Origin: Hyaloperonospora brassicae
Lineage: Eukaryota > Oomycota > Peronosporomycetes > Peronosporales > Peronosporaceae
Direction: 5' to 3'
DNA length: 64,000 nucleotides
Assembly: GCA_947650285.1 (NCBI GenBank)
Contig: CANTFL010000234.1
Span: 186,001-250,000 of the forward strand
Positions 30,186 through 41,054 of the stretch are shown here, in pieces (position 1 is the first letter of the stretch; every line of letters starts with the position of its first letter). The notes below the pieces were generated by a model. It did no database searches. It saw only the letters and a program-made list of their open reading frames with translations, and was not told the DNA's origin. Position numbers and translations under genes: made by a program.

Positions 30186-30498
30186 CATTGAGGGTTACCA
30201 GTTGACGTGCTTTGTACTGCGTACCAGTAAACCTGGCCAACCCGACCTCGCGTCATTACGGTAAACCTATGACGTCACCTCGATGACGCCACGTATTGAT
30301 TAGACGCGTAGGGTGATTGGACGTGCAAACTTTGCTGAGTAGATGCGCCATGTTCTTGGATGCAGCATAGGGTAGGCAGAGTTAAGAGCTATAAATCAAC
30401 CAATTTCGAATCCTCTCTCAAGTGAGTAGATGTTCTTCGCTCCATTCGCTCCGTTCTCTCCGCTTTGTTTTCTCTTCGCCTTACGTCAACCCTCAACA
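30186..30498 (+). repeat. Second Copia A-family LTR in tandem
   Basis: 313 bp from CATTGAGGGTTACC to AACCCTCAACA; the end is the inverted repeat of the consensus start TGTTGAGGGTT, with the initial TG mutated to CA. TATAAATC at 30390-30397. A TGACGTCA site at 30270-30277 and a near copy TGACGCCA at 30284-30291. Separated from the previous LTR only by GAGGCG, which resembles the polypurine tract before the A1 LTR. Confidence 0.75.
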
Positions 30499-31963
30499 AT
30501 ACATGAGGCATCCGACAGCATCGCGGTACGGGAAATGTGCCATGATCGGTTCATGGTTACATCCGCCTTCACACATGTCTTGGTCAACTTGAGTCCGGGA
30601 TCTTGCGGCGTTTTGACGGGGTTACTGATTTCCATGCCGAACCTTTCCAGTATGTCTGTGGAAAATTCAATTTGACTAATGGACACATTGCCACTGATAG
30701 CATCTTGACCAATCTTTATGCCCAAAAAGTATTACAGCCGACCGAGGTCCGTCATCTCAAATCGCTCGCATAGCGCCTCCTTTGTCATTCGGAGCATCTT
30801 GTCGAAGTTGCATGCCAGTACCAAATCATCGACGTAAAGTGCCGCAAAACTTGCATGTCTTCTCCGTCCTACTTGGCGTACATGCAGTGATCGGTCTTGT
30901 ACGTCTTAAACCCCATTTCGAGCATGAACTTTTCAATGGTTTGATTTCACATGCGTGGAAATTGCATCAAACTGTATAGAGAGCGCTTGAGCTGACAGAC
31001 GTAGTCCGGATTGACTTCGTTGATGTATGCCTCGGGATGCGCTATGTAGATATCTTCGTCAGTAGTCCGTTGAGGAAAGCTGTCTTGACGTCAATTTGGT
31101 GCACCTTAAACTTGTAGTTGGCGGACAGACTGAGCAGGATCCGAGCCGACGTGAATTTGTCCACCGGAGCATACGTTTCTTCATGGTCGATGCCATACTT
31201 CTGCAAAAACCCCTTGTCTACAAGTCGCGCCTTGGATCTCTCGACCTCGTCAGCTTGATTCTGCTTGATCCGAAAGACTCATCGATAACCTATGCCTTGC
31301 GACCTTGTGGAATCGGCACTAATTCTCATGTCTTGTTCTTGCGCGATGATGCCACTTCGGAGTCGCATGCATCCTTCCACTTGGCCGCGTTTCTTGATTC
31401 CATCGCCGACTTGAACGTAGTCGACATGTCCGCCACTGACTCAACAACGAATTTAGCTTTAAAGTCGTGAGCCGTCGCGGAAATCTCATCAAGCGATCGG
31501 TGAAGACTCTGTTTCTTATTCCCGGGGATCGTCACGGCCTGTTCATGCGACCGATTGCGTTGATGCTGCTTGCTTCCAGGCTCAAAGTCGACGTCCGGTA
31601 GGGCTCGAGGTTGTGAATGCTTGGTGCTGTCGTGCATCAATACTTGATCGGGCGCAGCGTCATCAGTACCTTGGTCGGTCTATTTAGTTTTGGACGAAGG
31701 TTCATCGACCACCGCTTTGTATTGAACGGCGACTGTGTCAATTCGCTTCACGTGATCGAGAACGTCCTCCATGAATTGCGCATCACGACTTGTCATCCAC
31801 GGCCGTTCTCAAAGTCTTCGAATCGACAAGTCTTTTCATGCTCGTAATAGCCAAGAAATCGGCAGCGCACCGAGCGACGTCAATTTTCGAGCGCTTTTCC
31901 TTGGGCATTTGTTTTTGAAAGACGGCGGCTGTGAAGAAGACACCTCGTCAAGCTGCGTCAAGT
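30499..31963 (-). pseudogene. Copia D fragment: integrase C-terminus, linker, RT
   Basis: Minus-strand Copia remnant, cut on the right by the Copia C LTR and on the left by the LTR at 30186-30498. The integrase C-terminal segment MPKEKRSKIDVARC is at about 31905; the linker and RT N-terminus at 31640-31326 (FKSAMESRNAAKWKDACDSE). Further on the palm motif YVDDLVLA is intact (about 30830), followed by the RT thumb region (KIGQDAISGNVSISQIEFST, 30725-30486). Related to the Copia B/C lineage and not to A. Many frame breaks. Confidence 0.8.
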
Positions 31964-32184
31964 GTTGAAGCAAGCGGAAGACCAAGCTTCGATATACCGG
32001 TGGGTACCGGTATGTACCAGTAAGGGTGAAGTCAGGGAATGACGTCATTGCATGACGTCAGTGGATGACGTCACTGCGAATAATAGGCTTAGAGATAGTA
32101 TTCAAAGTTGCGAACTAAGTACCTATTATAAATATATATTCACTTTGTGTTTTGCACTCGGACAAAGAAGTCTAAAGTTCTTCA
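31964..32184 (+). repeat. Copia C 5' LTR
   Basis: About 220 bp from TGTTGAAG to TTCTTCA, directly before the PBS. Contains three TGACGTCA palindromes and a TATAAATA box at 32127-32134. The outer boundary is inferred from the terminal repeat and from the end of Copia D homology. Confidence 0.65.
32040..32073. promoter_or_regulatory. Triple CRE-type (TGACGTCA) array in the Copia C LTR
   Basis: TGACGTCA occurs at 32040-32047, 32053-32060 and 32066-32073, at an exact 13-bp spacing, about 55 bp upstream of the TATA box. The octamer is the classic bZIP (CREB/ATF) site. An enhancer role is inference. Confidence 0.65.
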
Positions 32185-32197
32185 GGTTATGAGCCCA
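32185..32197 (+). other. Copia C primer-binding site, half-tRNA-iMet type
   Basis: GGTTATGAGCCCA immediately follows the LTR; complementary to the anticodon region of initiator Met tRNA, as at 26831-26843 in Copia B. Confidence 0.65.
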
Positions 32198-32403
32198 AGT
32201 TCGTTAAGCTCTGCAACCGCCAACGATTCAAGCCTCGCTGCCATGGACGCCTCCTCCCTCCGCATCTCCAAGTTCGATGAAAATAACTTCCACGCCTGGA
32301 AGTTCAAGATGCAGATGGTGCTGGAGTAACGGGACCTGTGGGAGGTTGTCAGCGGCGAGATCAAGGCGAAACAGTGCGTGACTCAGTTGGACCAAGAGGC
32401 GTA
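32190..32403 (+). pseudogene. Copia C gag, 5' part
   Basis: ATG 32190 overlaps the PBS; a further Met at 32243 starts MDASSLRISKFDENNFHAWK. Matches the Copia B gag N-terminus. A stop (TAA) at about 32327 follows QMVLE. The frame then continues to the gypsy LTR insertion at 32404; the other part resumes at 34268 in the same frame once the LTR and one CGTA copy are discounted. Confidence 0.82.
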
Positions 32404-34267
32404 TGTGGCAAAGTCCCTAATCAAATTTTCTACGAGGATCGATGACCACATATTTGAGGCGCCACTTACTGGTGGAGAATTAGACCACGGGACCTGGCGA
32501 TCCAATGAGAGATGGGAGGCGATCCCGACGGAGAAAGACGATACGATCCAACTGTCGTCAGACTGACGGGTATGGAACGATCTGAGACGGGGCGTGAAAA
32601 GGGATGATTCCCATGCTGCGATCTGGGACAAGGAATGATTGTAACGGTGCGATCTGGGACAAGGGACTGGATTGTACTAAACGGATGATCTGAAGCAGAA
32701 TTACTCTGGAAAGGTGCATCTGGGACCAGACGATGCGAAGTGACTCTGTGACAACGGTGTTGAAGTCTATTAGATCGGTGACATTCTATACCGGGCTCCC
32801 AAAAGAAGTACTGATTTAGGTTAATTATGGACCGATCTGGAATTGTGGATGTTTGTGGGAGTCCGTGGGACCGTTGTAAGAACTATGGATGGTCCCATTG
32901 AGCAGATAGACCCTTGGGAATGGTATTGGAGTACACACAATGAACGGAAACGACACATAGGGCCGGATCGCACTGTGTCGAGCCTACTCGATCTCGAATT
33001 GGGCATCAGATCGGTCATGTTCCCTGCTGATTATGGATATATCGATGATGGAGCTATTGGATTGTGATATACATGCTTGTTGAAGGTCCATGAGTGATGT
33101 CGCAAAAGTTCAGACCGAAAGAGCCAGTGGAAGCCGGTTGAATTGACGTCGCAAAATGGATTTAGACACATTCGGCATTTTGGATACTATTTTGGACCTT
33201 TCGGTACCAAAATTGAGTATTTGGTACCGTATTTGGAATTTGCTCCCTTTCTGGTGTCTAGGTACGATATCGGGAGTATTGGCGCTATCTTTGGAGCACA
33301 GGTCACGAAATTTCGACACGTGTTCAAGGGGGCGGTCAAGCTTAAAGGTGATATCGGTTCGGAGAGTGACCTACGGTTGGGAATAGGCTTAATGATAGGT
33401 CGGATATTAATTTGGTTGGTTAATAAACAGACTTGAACTCTACTTCTTCTGCTCACGACGCACGTTCCCCTCCCCTCTTCTCCGGGCAAGATTGATTTGG
33501 CTTCCCCGGCGGGTCAAGGCGCGCGTGTTACAAGGACACAGAAGACCGATCTTGGATTGTTGGCCAAGATCGAGAAGAGCGATCTCGGGATATTTGGCCC
33601 GGATCGATCAAGTACTCACACTCAACTCAACTGCTAGGGTAGCAGCAACATCAGGAAAAGGAAAAGGACATTGGTTACAAGATCGCGAGGCAGCTCAAGT
33701 GGTCAGAAGATCTGGACAAGGAGTTCAAGACAAGACCGAGCAAGACCGAAGCGATCTACAGGGCAGATCGGCACGTTTCATTTTGGCGAAACAAGCAACC
33801 GATCCACCCATATTGCGCACTTCCGGCAAGATCGGCCGATCCCGAGACTAGATCGGACCGATCCCAACGCAAGATCTACGCAAGACAACTATTTGCTGAG
33901 TGAAGATTTCCGCACAGCGAAGACCCCGATCCCGAAGACAAATCGAGATCGGTGTGATTCAAGATCGAGATCGCGACATCGCCTAAGAGTGACGGCCGCG
34001 ACCCAAGATCAAGATCGCAGAACCCCGTTCGTGGTGTGAAGATTTCCGCACCGGAAGCGAACGCTCAACCCCAAACCCTCAGCGAGATCGACATCTCCCA
34101 AGGCCATTACGAAGAGCTCAAGCCAGCCCAACCGACGGGTACACAAGGTGAGCACAAGGTTATACAGCAAGGCACGGATCGGAGTACCCCCTCCGTGAGT
34201 CGGCAAGTCTGGGCAAGTGGAAGATTGACACTCACTAAAGTCATTTTGTGAGATCGACTTCACCACA
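32404..34267 (+). repeat. Solo Gypsy LTR (type I) in Copia C gag, TSD CGTA
   Basis: 1,864 bp, plus orientation (TGTGGCAAAGTC to GACTTCACCACA). Flanked by CGTA at 32400-32403 and 34268-34271. The Copia C gag aligns with Copia B gag across the empty site, so this is a clean insertion followed by LTR-LTR recombination. Closely similar to the element 1 and 2 LTRs but inverted relative to them. A segment near 33340-33370 reads GGTTCGGAGAGTGACC, like the type II LTRs. Confidence 0.92.
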
Positions 34268-35349
34268 CGTATAAGAGGAATTCAAGAAAGGCGATGGCAG
34301 TGATTTGTCTAGCCATGGAAGATCCCCAGCTAACGTTGGTCCGGTCGGCAAGTGGTGCATACGACGCATGGTCAAGGTTGGAAGATCACTTCGAGAAGAA
34401 GAGTCTTTCCAACAAGCTGTTCTTGCGCCGTCGCTTCTTCACGACGATGATGGAAGAAGGTGACGATGTGCTCGAGCACATCAATAAGCTCAAGACGTTG
34501 GCGGAACAGCTAGAAGCGGTAGGGGCCCCGGTCTGCGAGGACGATCTGGTGATCACACTTCTCGGCAGCCTGAGTGACTCGTATCAATTCTTGATCACAG
34601 CTTTGGAGTCGCGCTCAGACACTCTTAGCTGGGAGCTCGTGACGTCTCGACTGCTTCATGAAGAAATGAAGCGAAAGGAGCAAGGAAGTAAAGGTGACGA
34701 AGCTTCGCAAGGCCAAGCGTTCATCACAAGGGACAATCAACGCAAAGGGCGACCAGCGAAGAAGACCTGGCCGTGCCACAACTGCGGGAAAATTGGTCAC
34801 TGGATGGCGGAGTGCCCCTCGCGCATCCAAGAAAACACGGAGAGACACCGGCCACAGCGCGCTAAGGACAGCGACGACCGTTATCGATCACAACGTGCAT
34901 ACATCGCTCAAGAAGAAGACTCGGGCGACTACCTCTTCTCGATCGGTGAAACGACATCTGCGAAATCGAGCGACATCTGGCTAGTCGACTCCGGGGCGAC
35001 GCAGCACGTGACGTGCTCCAATAAGTTCATGCGGAACTACAAGGTGTTTAACACTGTGGATGTTCACCTCGCGGATGATGGAATCGTCCAAGCAATCGGC
35101 AGTGGCGACATTGTCATGTCGATGAAGACACCCCAAGGGATGAAGAAAGGTGTGCTCACAAACGTGTGGCACATCCCAAAGTTATCCAGAAACCTGTTCT
35201 CAGTCGGCCGCTTCACCAAGGATGTCGGCCCAGTAACGTTCACAAAGGATGGGTGCTATGGAGAAGCGAAAGGGACCAAGTGGAAAATTGGTGCCCGTGA
35301 AGGTAAAGGACTGTTCAAGCTGCATATGACTCCAGTAATGCCGGAATAA
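34268..35349 (+). pseudogene. Copia C gag 3' part and protease
   Basis: Open for 351 codons from 34294. UBN2 gag core (AVICLAMEDPQLTLVRSASG, DAWSRLEDHFEKKSLSNK, TLLGSLSDSYQFLITALE), an intact zinc knuckle CHNCGKIGHWMAEC (about residues 160-173), and the protease active site IWLVDSGATQHVTC (about 229-242) followed by NLFSVGRFTKDVGPVTF. The best preserved gag-protease of the Copia elements here; it is broken only by the upstream stop and the LTR insertion. It ends at TAA 35347, after which integrase continues with frame breaks. Confidence 0.88.
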
Positions 35350-36210
35350 GCAAATGCAGCCAAGTCGTCGGGATGTCAAGGGGACACCAAGTCGTACTTA
35401 TGGCACCTTTGACTTGGCCACATCGATCATGATGGACTCAATTGCATCGTGACGAAGAACATTGGAATTGGCATCGACATATCTTCGGTTAAGAAGTGGG
35501 ACGTGTGTGAAGGTTGTACTCTGGGAAAACAGACTCGAATGCGCTTTCAATCGAACACTACAGCTCGCACCTCCAAAATGCTTGAAGTGATTCACAGCAA
35601 CGTATGCAGACCGATGCCGATGGCAACTTTCAGTGGAAAGCGGTACTTCGTGACATTCATCGACGACAAGTCAAGACACTGTGTCGTGTATCTGCTCAAG
35701 AGCAAATCTGAAGTTGCGGCGGAGTTAATGAAATACGCTGTGATGGCCGAAACGCAAACCGGAAAGCGCGTGAAGTACCTTCAAAGCGGCAATGGGGGTG
35801 AGTACAAGTCCGACAAGTTGGCACGATTCTGCGCGGAACGGGGGATACAACAAAAGTTCACACCCCCTATACTCCTCAGCTCAACGGAGTAGCTGAGAGA
35901 ATGAATCGCTTGCTGATCAAGCGTGTGCGCTGTATGATGGAACATGATGGACTGGGAAAGAGCTACTGGGGTGAGGCAGTGATGACGGCGATGTTCTTCG
36001 AAACCGCTGTCCAACACGTGCCATCCACCAAGACAAGTCTCTATATTAAGTGTGGACGATGAAAAAACCGATTCTGGCCAACCTTAAAGTGTTTGGATGT
36101 CACGCGTATGTTCAAGTGCCTCTAGACGAACGCGCAAAGTTAGACTCCAAGTCATCACTCTGTCGTTTTCTGGGGTACGCCGAACATCAGAAGTCATAAC
36201 AATTCGAGGA
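35350..36210 (+). pseudogene. Copia C integrase
   Basis: GAG-pre-integrase (TKNIGIGIDISSVKKWD, then CEGCTLGKQTRM) and integrase core at 35449-35892: the first Asp region VIHSNVCRPMPM has Asn for the catalytic Asp, the second reads QSGNGGEYKSDK with Asn for Asp. A frameshift at about 35865-35880 precedes the catalytic Glu block (VAERMNRLLIKRVRCMM). The C-terminal part continues to about 36200. Loss of two catalytic residues indicates a dead enzyme. Confidence 0.82.
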
Positions 36211-36211
36211 A

Positions 36212-37323
36212 GTGTCAACCGGAGCGATCAAAATCAGTCGCGATGCCACGTTCATGGAAGACAAGTTTGATGAAGTTCCGCGCAACTACAACGATGAGTC
36301 AAGTGTCGTTGAATTTGAGGATCAAGATGAGACGAAGAAAAAGAAGAAGGTAAAACTGACATTGACATGGACTCGAGCGACGATGACGACCAAGGCACCA
36401 GGTCTTCGAAGAACAACAACAAGAGACACATGCGCACTCAATCACTTGAGAACGCTACTGTCATTCCAAGTCCCAAGCGAAGAACGTACAAAGGTTCGTC
36501 GCTTGAGCATGTGTCATCGGCTGCGATGGATTTTAAAGCAGCCTACGTCGTTGATTCAGTGGGGGAAATGCCGACTTAATTCAAGTCGGCGATGGAACCA
36601 AGCGACTCCGGCAAGTGGAAAGAAGCGTGTGACTCGGAGTTCGACTCGCTTCAGAGAAAATACACGTGGGAGATTGTGACTCTTCCGAAAGGTCGCAAAG
36701 ACATCGGGTGCCGATGGGTGTTTCGCGTCAAGGAAAATCAAGCTGGCGAAGTTGAACGTTTCAAGGCAAGACTTGTGGCCAAAGGATTCTTACAGAAATT
36801 CGGAGTTGACTATGAACAAACTTTCGCACCAGTGTCCAAGTTCACATCGATTTGTGTGGTGCTCAGCATGGCGGCCAAGTACGGCCTCATGCTACATCAG
36901 ATGGACGTCAAGACAGCGTTTCTTAACGGCTCCCTCGACGAAGACATCTACATGGACTAGCCGATCGGATACCTGGATGAAAAACAGCCGGACCATGTGT
37001 GCAAGCTAAAGAGATCGCTCTACGTCTTGAAGCAATCGCCACGTATGTGGAACCAAACTATCGATGGGTTCATGATCAAGATGGGATTCAAGAAGTGCGA
37101 ATCGGACCGCTGCATCTACATCAAGCGAGACGATCAAGACATGATGTTCGTGGTGTTCTACGTCGATGCTCTTATCCTAGCCAGCAGCAACAACGAACTG
37201 CTCAAGTCAACCAAGATGGCGCTGAACACACGTTTCGAAATGACGGATCTCGGTGAGCTTGGTTACTTTCTCGGCATGGAGATCAAGAACGACCATAAGA
37301 CTGGAATAGTGACTGTGCGATAA
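36212..37323 (+). pseudogene. Copia C linker and reverse transcriptase, truncated
   Basis: Linker at 36212-36579; RT at 36592-37323 with a TAG at 36958. RT fingers contain GRKDIGCRWVFRVKENQAGE and VDYEQTFAPVSKFTSI; palm A is MDVKTAFLNGSLDEDIYMD; the catalytic palm motif is YVDA instead of YVDD. The sequence stops after EIKNDHKTGIVTVR, where the truncated Gypsy LTR joins. Confidence 0.86.
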
Positions 37324-38476
37324 ACCAAGATCGGTCTTCTGTGGACCTGAAACACGCGTGCCTTGACCCGCCGGGGAAGCCAAATCAATCTTGCCCGGAG
37401 AAGATGGAAAGAGAACATGTGTCGTGAGCAGAAGAAGTAGAGTTCAAGTCTGTTTATTAACCAACCAAATTAATATCCAACCTATCTTTAAGCCTATTAC
37501 AAACTATAGGTCACTCTCCGAACCGATATCACCTTTAAGCTTGACCGCCCCCTTGAACACGTGTCGAAATCCCGTGACATGTGCTCCAAAGATAGCGCCA
37601 ATACTCCCGATATCGTACCTAGACATCAAAAAGGGAGCAAATTCCAAATGCGGTACCTAATACCCAATTTTGGTACCGAAAGGTCCAAAATAGTATCCAA
37701 AATGCCGAATGTGTCTAAATCCATTTTGCGACGTCAATTCGACCGGCTTCCACTGGCTCTTTCGGTCTGAACTTTTGCGACATCACTCATGGACCTTCAA
37801 CAAGCATGTATATCACAATCCAATAGCTCCATCATCGATATATCCATAATCAGCAGGGAACATGACCGATCTGAGGTCCAATTCGAGATTGTTGAAGACC
37901 GACACAGTACAATCCGGCCCTATATGTTCTTCCGTTCGTTGTGCATGGTCCGATACCATCCTCACGGGTTCGTCTGCTTAATGGGACCATCCGCAGTTCT
38001 TACAACGGTCCCACGGGCTCCCACAAACAACCACACTTCGAGATCGGTCCATAATTAACCTAAATCAGTACTCCCATTGGAGATCGGTAACGAGTGTCGC
38101 CGATCTGATGGATTTCAGCACTTTTGTCACAGAGTCACCTCACATCGCCTGGTCCCCGATGCACCTTTCCCAAAGTAATTCTTCTTCAGATCGGTTGTTT
38201 GATGCAGTCCAGTCCCTTGTCTCAGATCGCACCGTTGAAACCATTCCTTGTCCCAGATTGTAGCGTGGAAATCATCTCTTTCCGCGCCCCGTCTCAGATC
38301 GTTCCATACCCATAAACCTGACAACAGTTGAATCAGATTGTATTTCTCCGTTGGGACCGCCTCCCATCTCTTATTATATCGCCAGGTCCCATGGTCTCAT
38401 TTTCCACCAGTAAGTGACACCTTAACTGGGTGGTCACCGATCCACGTCCCATCATTTAATTAGTGACTTTACCACA
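37324..38476 (-). repeat. Truncated, mosaic Gypsy LTR
   Basis: Lacks the first 700 bp or so of the LTR (plus-strand left side). The left third is type I-like (CTTGACCCGCCGGGGAAGCC); the stretch 37500-38080 is nearly identical to the element 3 LTR (for example 37789-38058 against 42188-42457); the end returns to a third variant (GAGATCGGTAACGAGTGTCG). Ends TTTACCACA and abuts Gypsy element 4 pol without the left flank needed to test for a TSD. Confidence 0.83.
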
Positions 38477-39300
38477 TGGCTGATGTAACCCAACAAGATT
38501 GGGGTGAAAATGCTGAACGGCTCACATTTGCGATCAACACCGCGCAAGATCGGATCCGGGGGGACACCCCGTTCTATCTGATCCATGGGTGGGACCCGCG
38601 ATCAACATTCGAAGCTACTTTATCAGTAGGAAACACGGGAACACGAGATCAATACCCAAAGAGGTGGAGATACAAGATCCAAAGGCAATACCAACGAGCT
38701 CGATCTGCAGTGAACGATCACTTACGAGTCGCGATCCAGGAGAGAGCAGATCGACACAATGAAGACCTGATGCCACACGAAGTCGAAGTGGGTACACATG
38801 TATGGCTATACCTGGATCGAGTCAAAGAAGGATATGCGAAGAAGCTAGCGCATATGTGGCATGGTCCATTCCGAGTTGCGGATATTTGCGGAGTCCACGC
38901 GGTGAAGTTGGAGATCGCCTGAACCCCATATCGACTATTTCCGATTGTACACCTATCGAAGATGAAGAAGTCAAAGACCATCCCTGAACGGCCAAAAGAC
39001 CAGCTGACAATAGATGAAGCAGATCGCTTAGATTTTGATGAAGCTCTGCTACCAGAAGCCAGTTGGGAGAACGATCTTAAAGAGGTAGAATATGAAGTGG
39101 AAGAAGGATTGGACGTGCGATCTGGTCGGGAAACTCGTTATGGGCGAGTACACCGACATTTTCTGGTGAGATGGAAAGGATGTCCCGACCTGAGTTGGGC
39201 GGACGAGGCCGATCTAAGTTGTGGAGCGATGTTGCAAGAGTTTGAGCGGAACTGAGTGTGTCGAAACCGTTTTGAAGTGATGCAGTCACATGAAGGCAAA
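38477..39300 (+). pseudogene. Gypsy element 4 pol C-terminus: integrase end and chromodomain
   Basis: Aligns with pol residues about 1131-1409 of element 1: the NAERLTFAINTAQDRIRGDT block, the GWDPRSTFEATLSVGN block, GTHVWLYLDRVKEGYAKKLA, and the chromodomain HRHFLVRWKGCPDLSWADEA. A TGA replaces Gly codon GGA at about 38920, and another TGA lies in the chromodomain tail at about 39253. Pseudogene, but the chromodomain sequence is well kept. Confidence 0.88.
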
Positions 39301-39327
39301 TCGGATGAATCCTCAAGATCCGGACAA

Positions 39328-39445
39328 GTATGCTGGGAGGCGGTATATGCTGATGGATGGGGTTGCAAGGTGTGCTAGTTGGTAGCATACGCTGATGGAT
39401 GGGGTGGCAAGATGTGCTAGGAGGTAGCACATGATGATGGATGGA
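39328..39445. repeat. Short tandem repeat between pol and antisense gene
   Basis: About two and a half copies of a unit of about 48 bp containing GTAGCATACGCTGATGGATGG and related versions. Related single units (CAGCATATGCTACC) lie in the same spacer of elements 1 and 2, and several copies occur in element 3 at 43600-43780. Confidence 0.55.
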
Positions 39446-39598
39446 GCTAGTTGCGTGAGTATGGAGACAGTCAATTGAATTACCTTACTGAATGATGTGA
39501 GTGAGAAGGATCGAGGTTGCAAAGAATGATTATTAAAAAAACGATTGAATGACTTACACGATTTTGATAGACGATCGGGCTCGGACACCGATCTTGGG

Positions 39599-41054
39599 CT
39601 AAGACGATGGAGCAGGCTTAAACTTGTCCTGTAGACGAGGGATCTGCGATCCGGGGTGATCCCAGTGGGCGTTACGGAACTGGTTGCGCCAAGGATCCTC
39701 TTGGTCGGCCATGTTCAATGCCTCTACCAGGTCGGCTGGGTAGGCATTATGCCCCAATCCGGAATTAGACTCGCTCTTCATGCATGCGCGGGTGATGCAA
39801 AAACAAAGGATCGAGCAAGATATTCAGATCGCAGTGGCCGTCGATCATGCCGCGGACTATCGTCTTCAGGAAATTCTTCCAACGCGCTTCAAAACAAGAT
39901 CGACGCTGTTTACGCTGACGCCAAAACGTAAGCAGGAACCGATCAGACCGTCATTGAGCCGGAGAGATGGGAAACGCGTGTGTAGATTCTAACAGCGCTT
40001 GGCGATGACTGGACTCCAATTCCAAATAACGAGAGCCCATGTCCCTATACCACCCGGTCAGGGAAAACGAGATCGGGTTCACGGGACATCACGATGTTGT
40101 CCCAGGGAGATCGGGCGTAAAGGGCCGCAACGTGTCGCCTCGAGACTAGCCCAGAAGCCCAAGTCCCCGTAGGTGGAGCCCGCCCGTGAGAGTGATGAGG
40201 AAATAAGAAATGTCAAAGCTTGGAATAGTGATTGAACAACAACTCGATCGACATCGTCCTCACGCAAACCATCGCAATCTGCGAGACCGACCAAGGAGAG
40301 ATCTCAGAAGCTACCCGGCGGGAAGGTGCCAAATAGTTGGGGATCCACCGATCATGAAGTCGCTGAAGTGGTAGGAGATCGTCAAAGTCGGCAGCCGCGA
40401 GGACTCGGTTAGCCACTAAGCGTACCTGAATGGTGATGCTGTTGTCGCTATCGGACAGACGGCTGGACGGGAGCGCAGTAAATCCACGGGGCGAACTAGC
40501 GGAGCCGACCTCGCTAGGTGCCTCTTCCGGCAACGACAAATCCGCATCTCCAGAATCATCACCATCATCCTGAAGATCGATCACGGGAGTAGTCGCAACC
40601 GAAGCAGTCGAATAGTAAAGATAGCGAGGCTCCGGCTCGTTCGATGAAGACGGACGTGACGGCTCTTGGCCGGACATAGTTGTCACGGACGAAACAAAAT
40701 TTGTTGGAGTGGCCGCCGAGGAGTCCGGAGTTGCGGATTGATCGTCCGATTTTGGGTGGCGACGAGCGGCCGATCTGGATTGATACATTACAGACCGAGT
40801 CAGATCATCCAAGCTAGAGGCAGACCCGGTCGAATCTTCACTTCCCGATCCATCTTTGGAAGCTGCAGGCGGAGACGGAGAAGAAGAATCGGAAGAAGGC
40901 GCGGGTGCATCCGATCTTGGAAAATTTTGAGGGGTTCAACGATAATAGGCGGGTGCCCGCTCGGGTTATGGAAGAATCCCTGGACCGTGATCCCGGTTGA
41001 ACACGCTGGCGCTTAGCCGGCGGAGCAGGCGATCTCGGTCGGGTCTTACGGACA
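39599..41054 (-). pseudogene. Gypsy element 4 antisense gene, broken
   Basis: Homologue of the 915-aa antisense protein of elements 1 and 2. The C-terminal residues DQEDPWRNQFRNAHWDHPGS are at about 39700; the central Ser-rich and conserved part is open at 40812-40213 (PRYLYYSTASVATTPVIDLQ, RWIPNYLAPSRRVASEISPW); a basic region APPAKRQRVQPGSRSRDSS lies near 40990. Several frameshifts. The N-terminal half lies beyond element 3, outside the window. Confidence 0.85.

Larger units (their letters stand above)
31964..37323 (+). mobile_element. Copia C, Ty1/Copia split by a solo Gypsy LTR
   Basis: 5' LTR, PBS, gag, protease, integrase, linker and RT on the plus strand. The gag is split by the Gypsy LTR 32404-34267. 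The RT ends abruptly at 37323, where a truncated Gypsy LTR begins without target duplication; the RT thumb, RNase H and 3' LTR are missing. Confidence 0.9.
38477..41054 (+). mobile_element. Gypsy element 4, 3' fragment (pol end and antisense gene)
   Basis: Plus-oriented remnant of the same family: pol C-terminus on the plus strand (38477-39300) converging on the antisense gene on the minus strand (41054-39599). Cut on the left by the mosaic LTR, and on the right by the insertion of element 3 at 41055. Confidence 0.87.
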
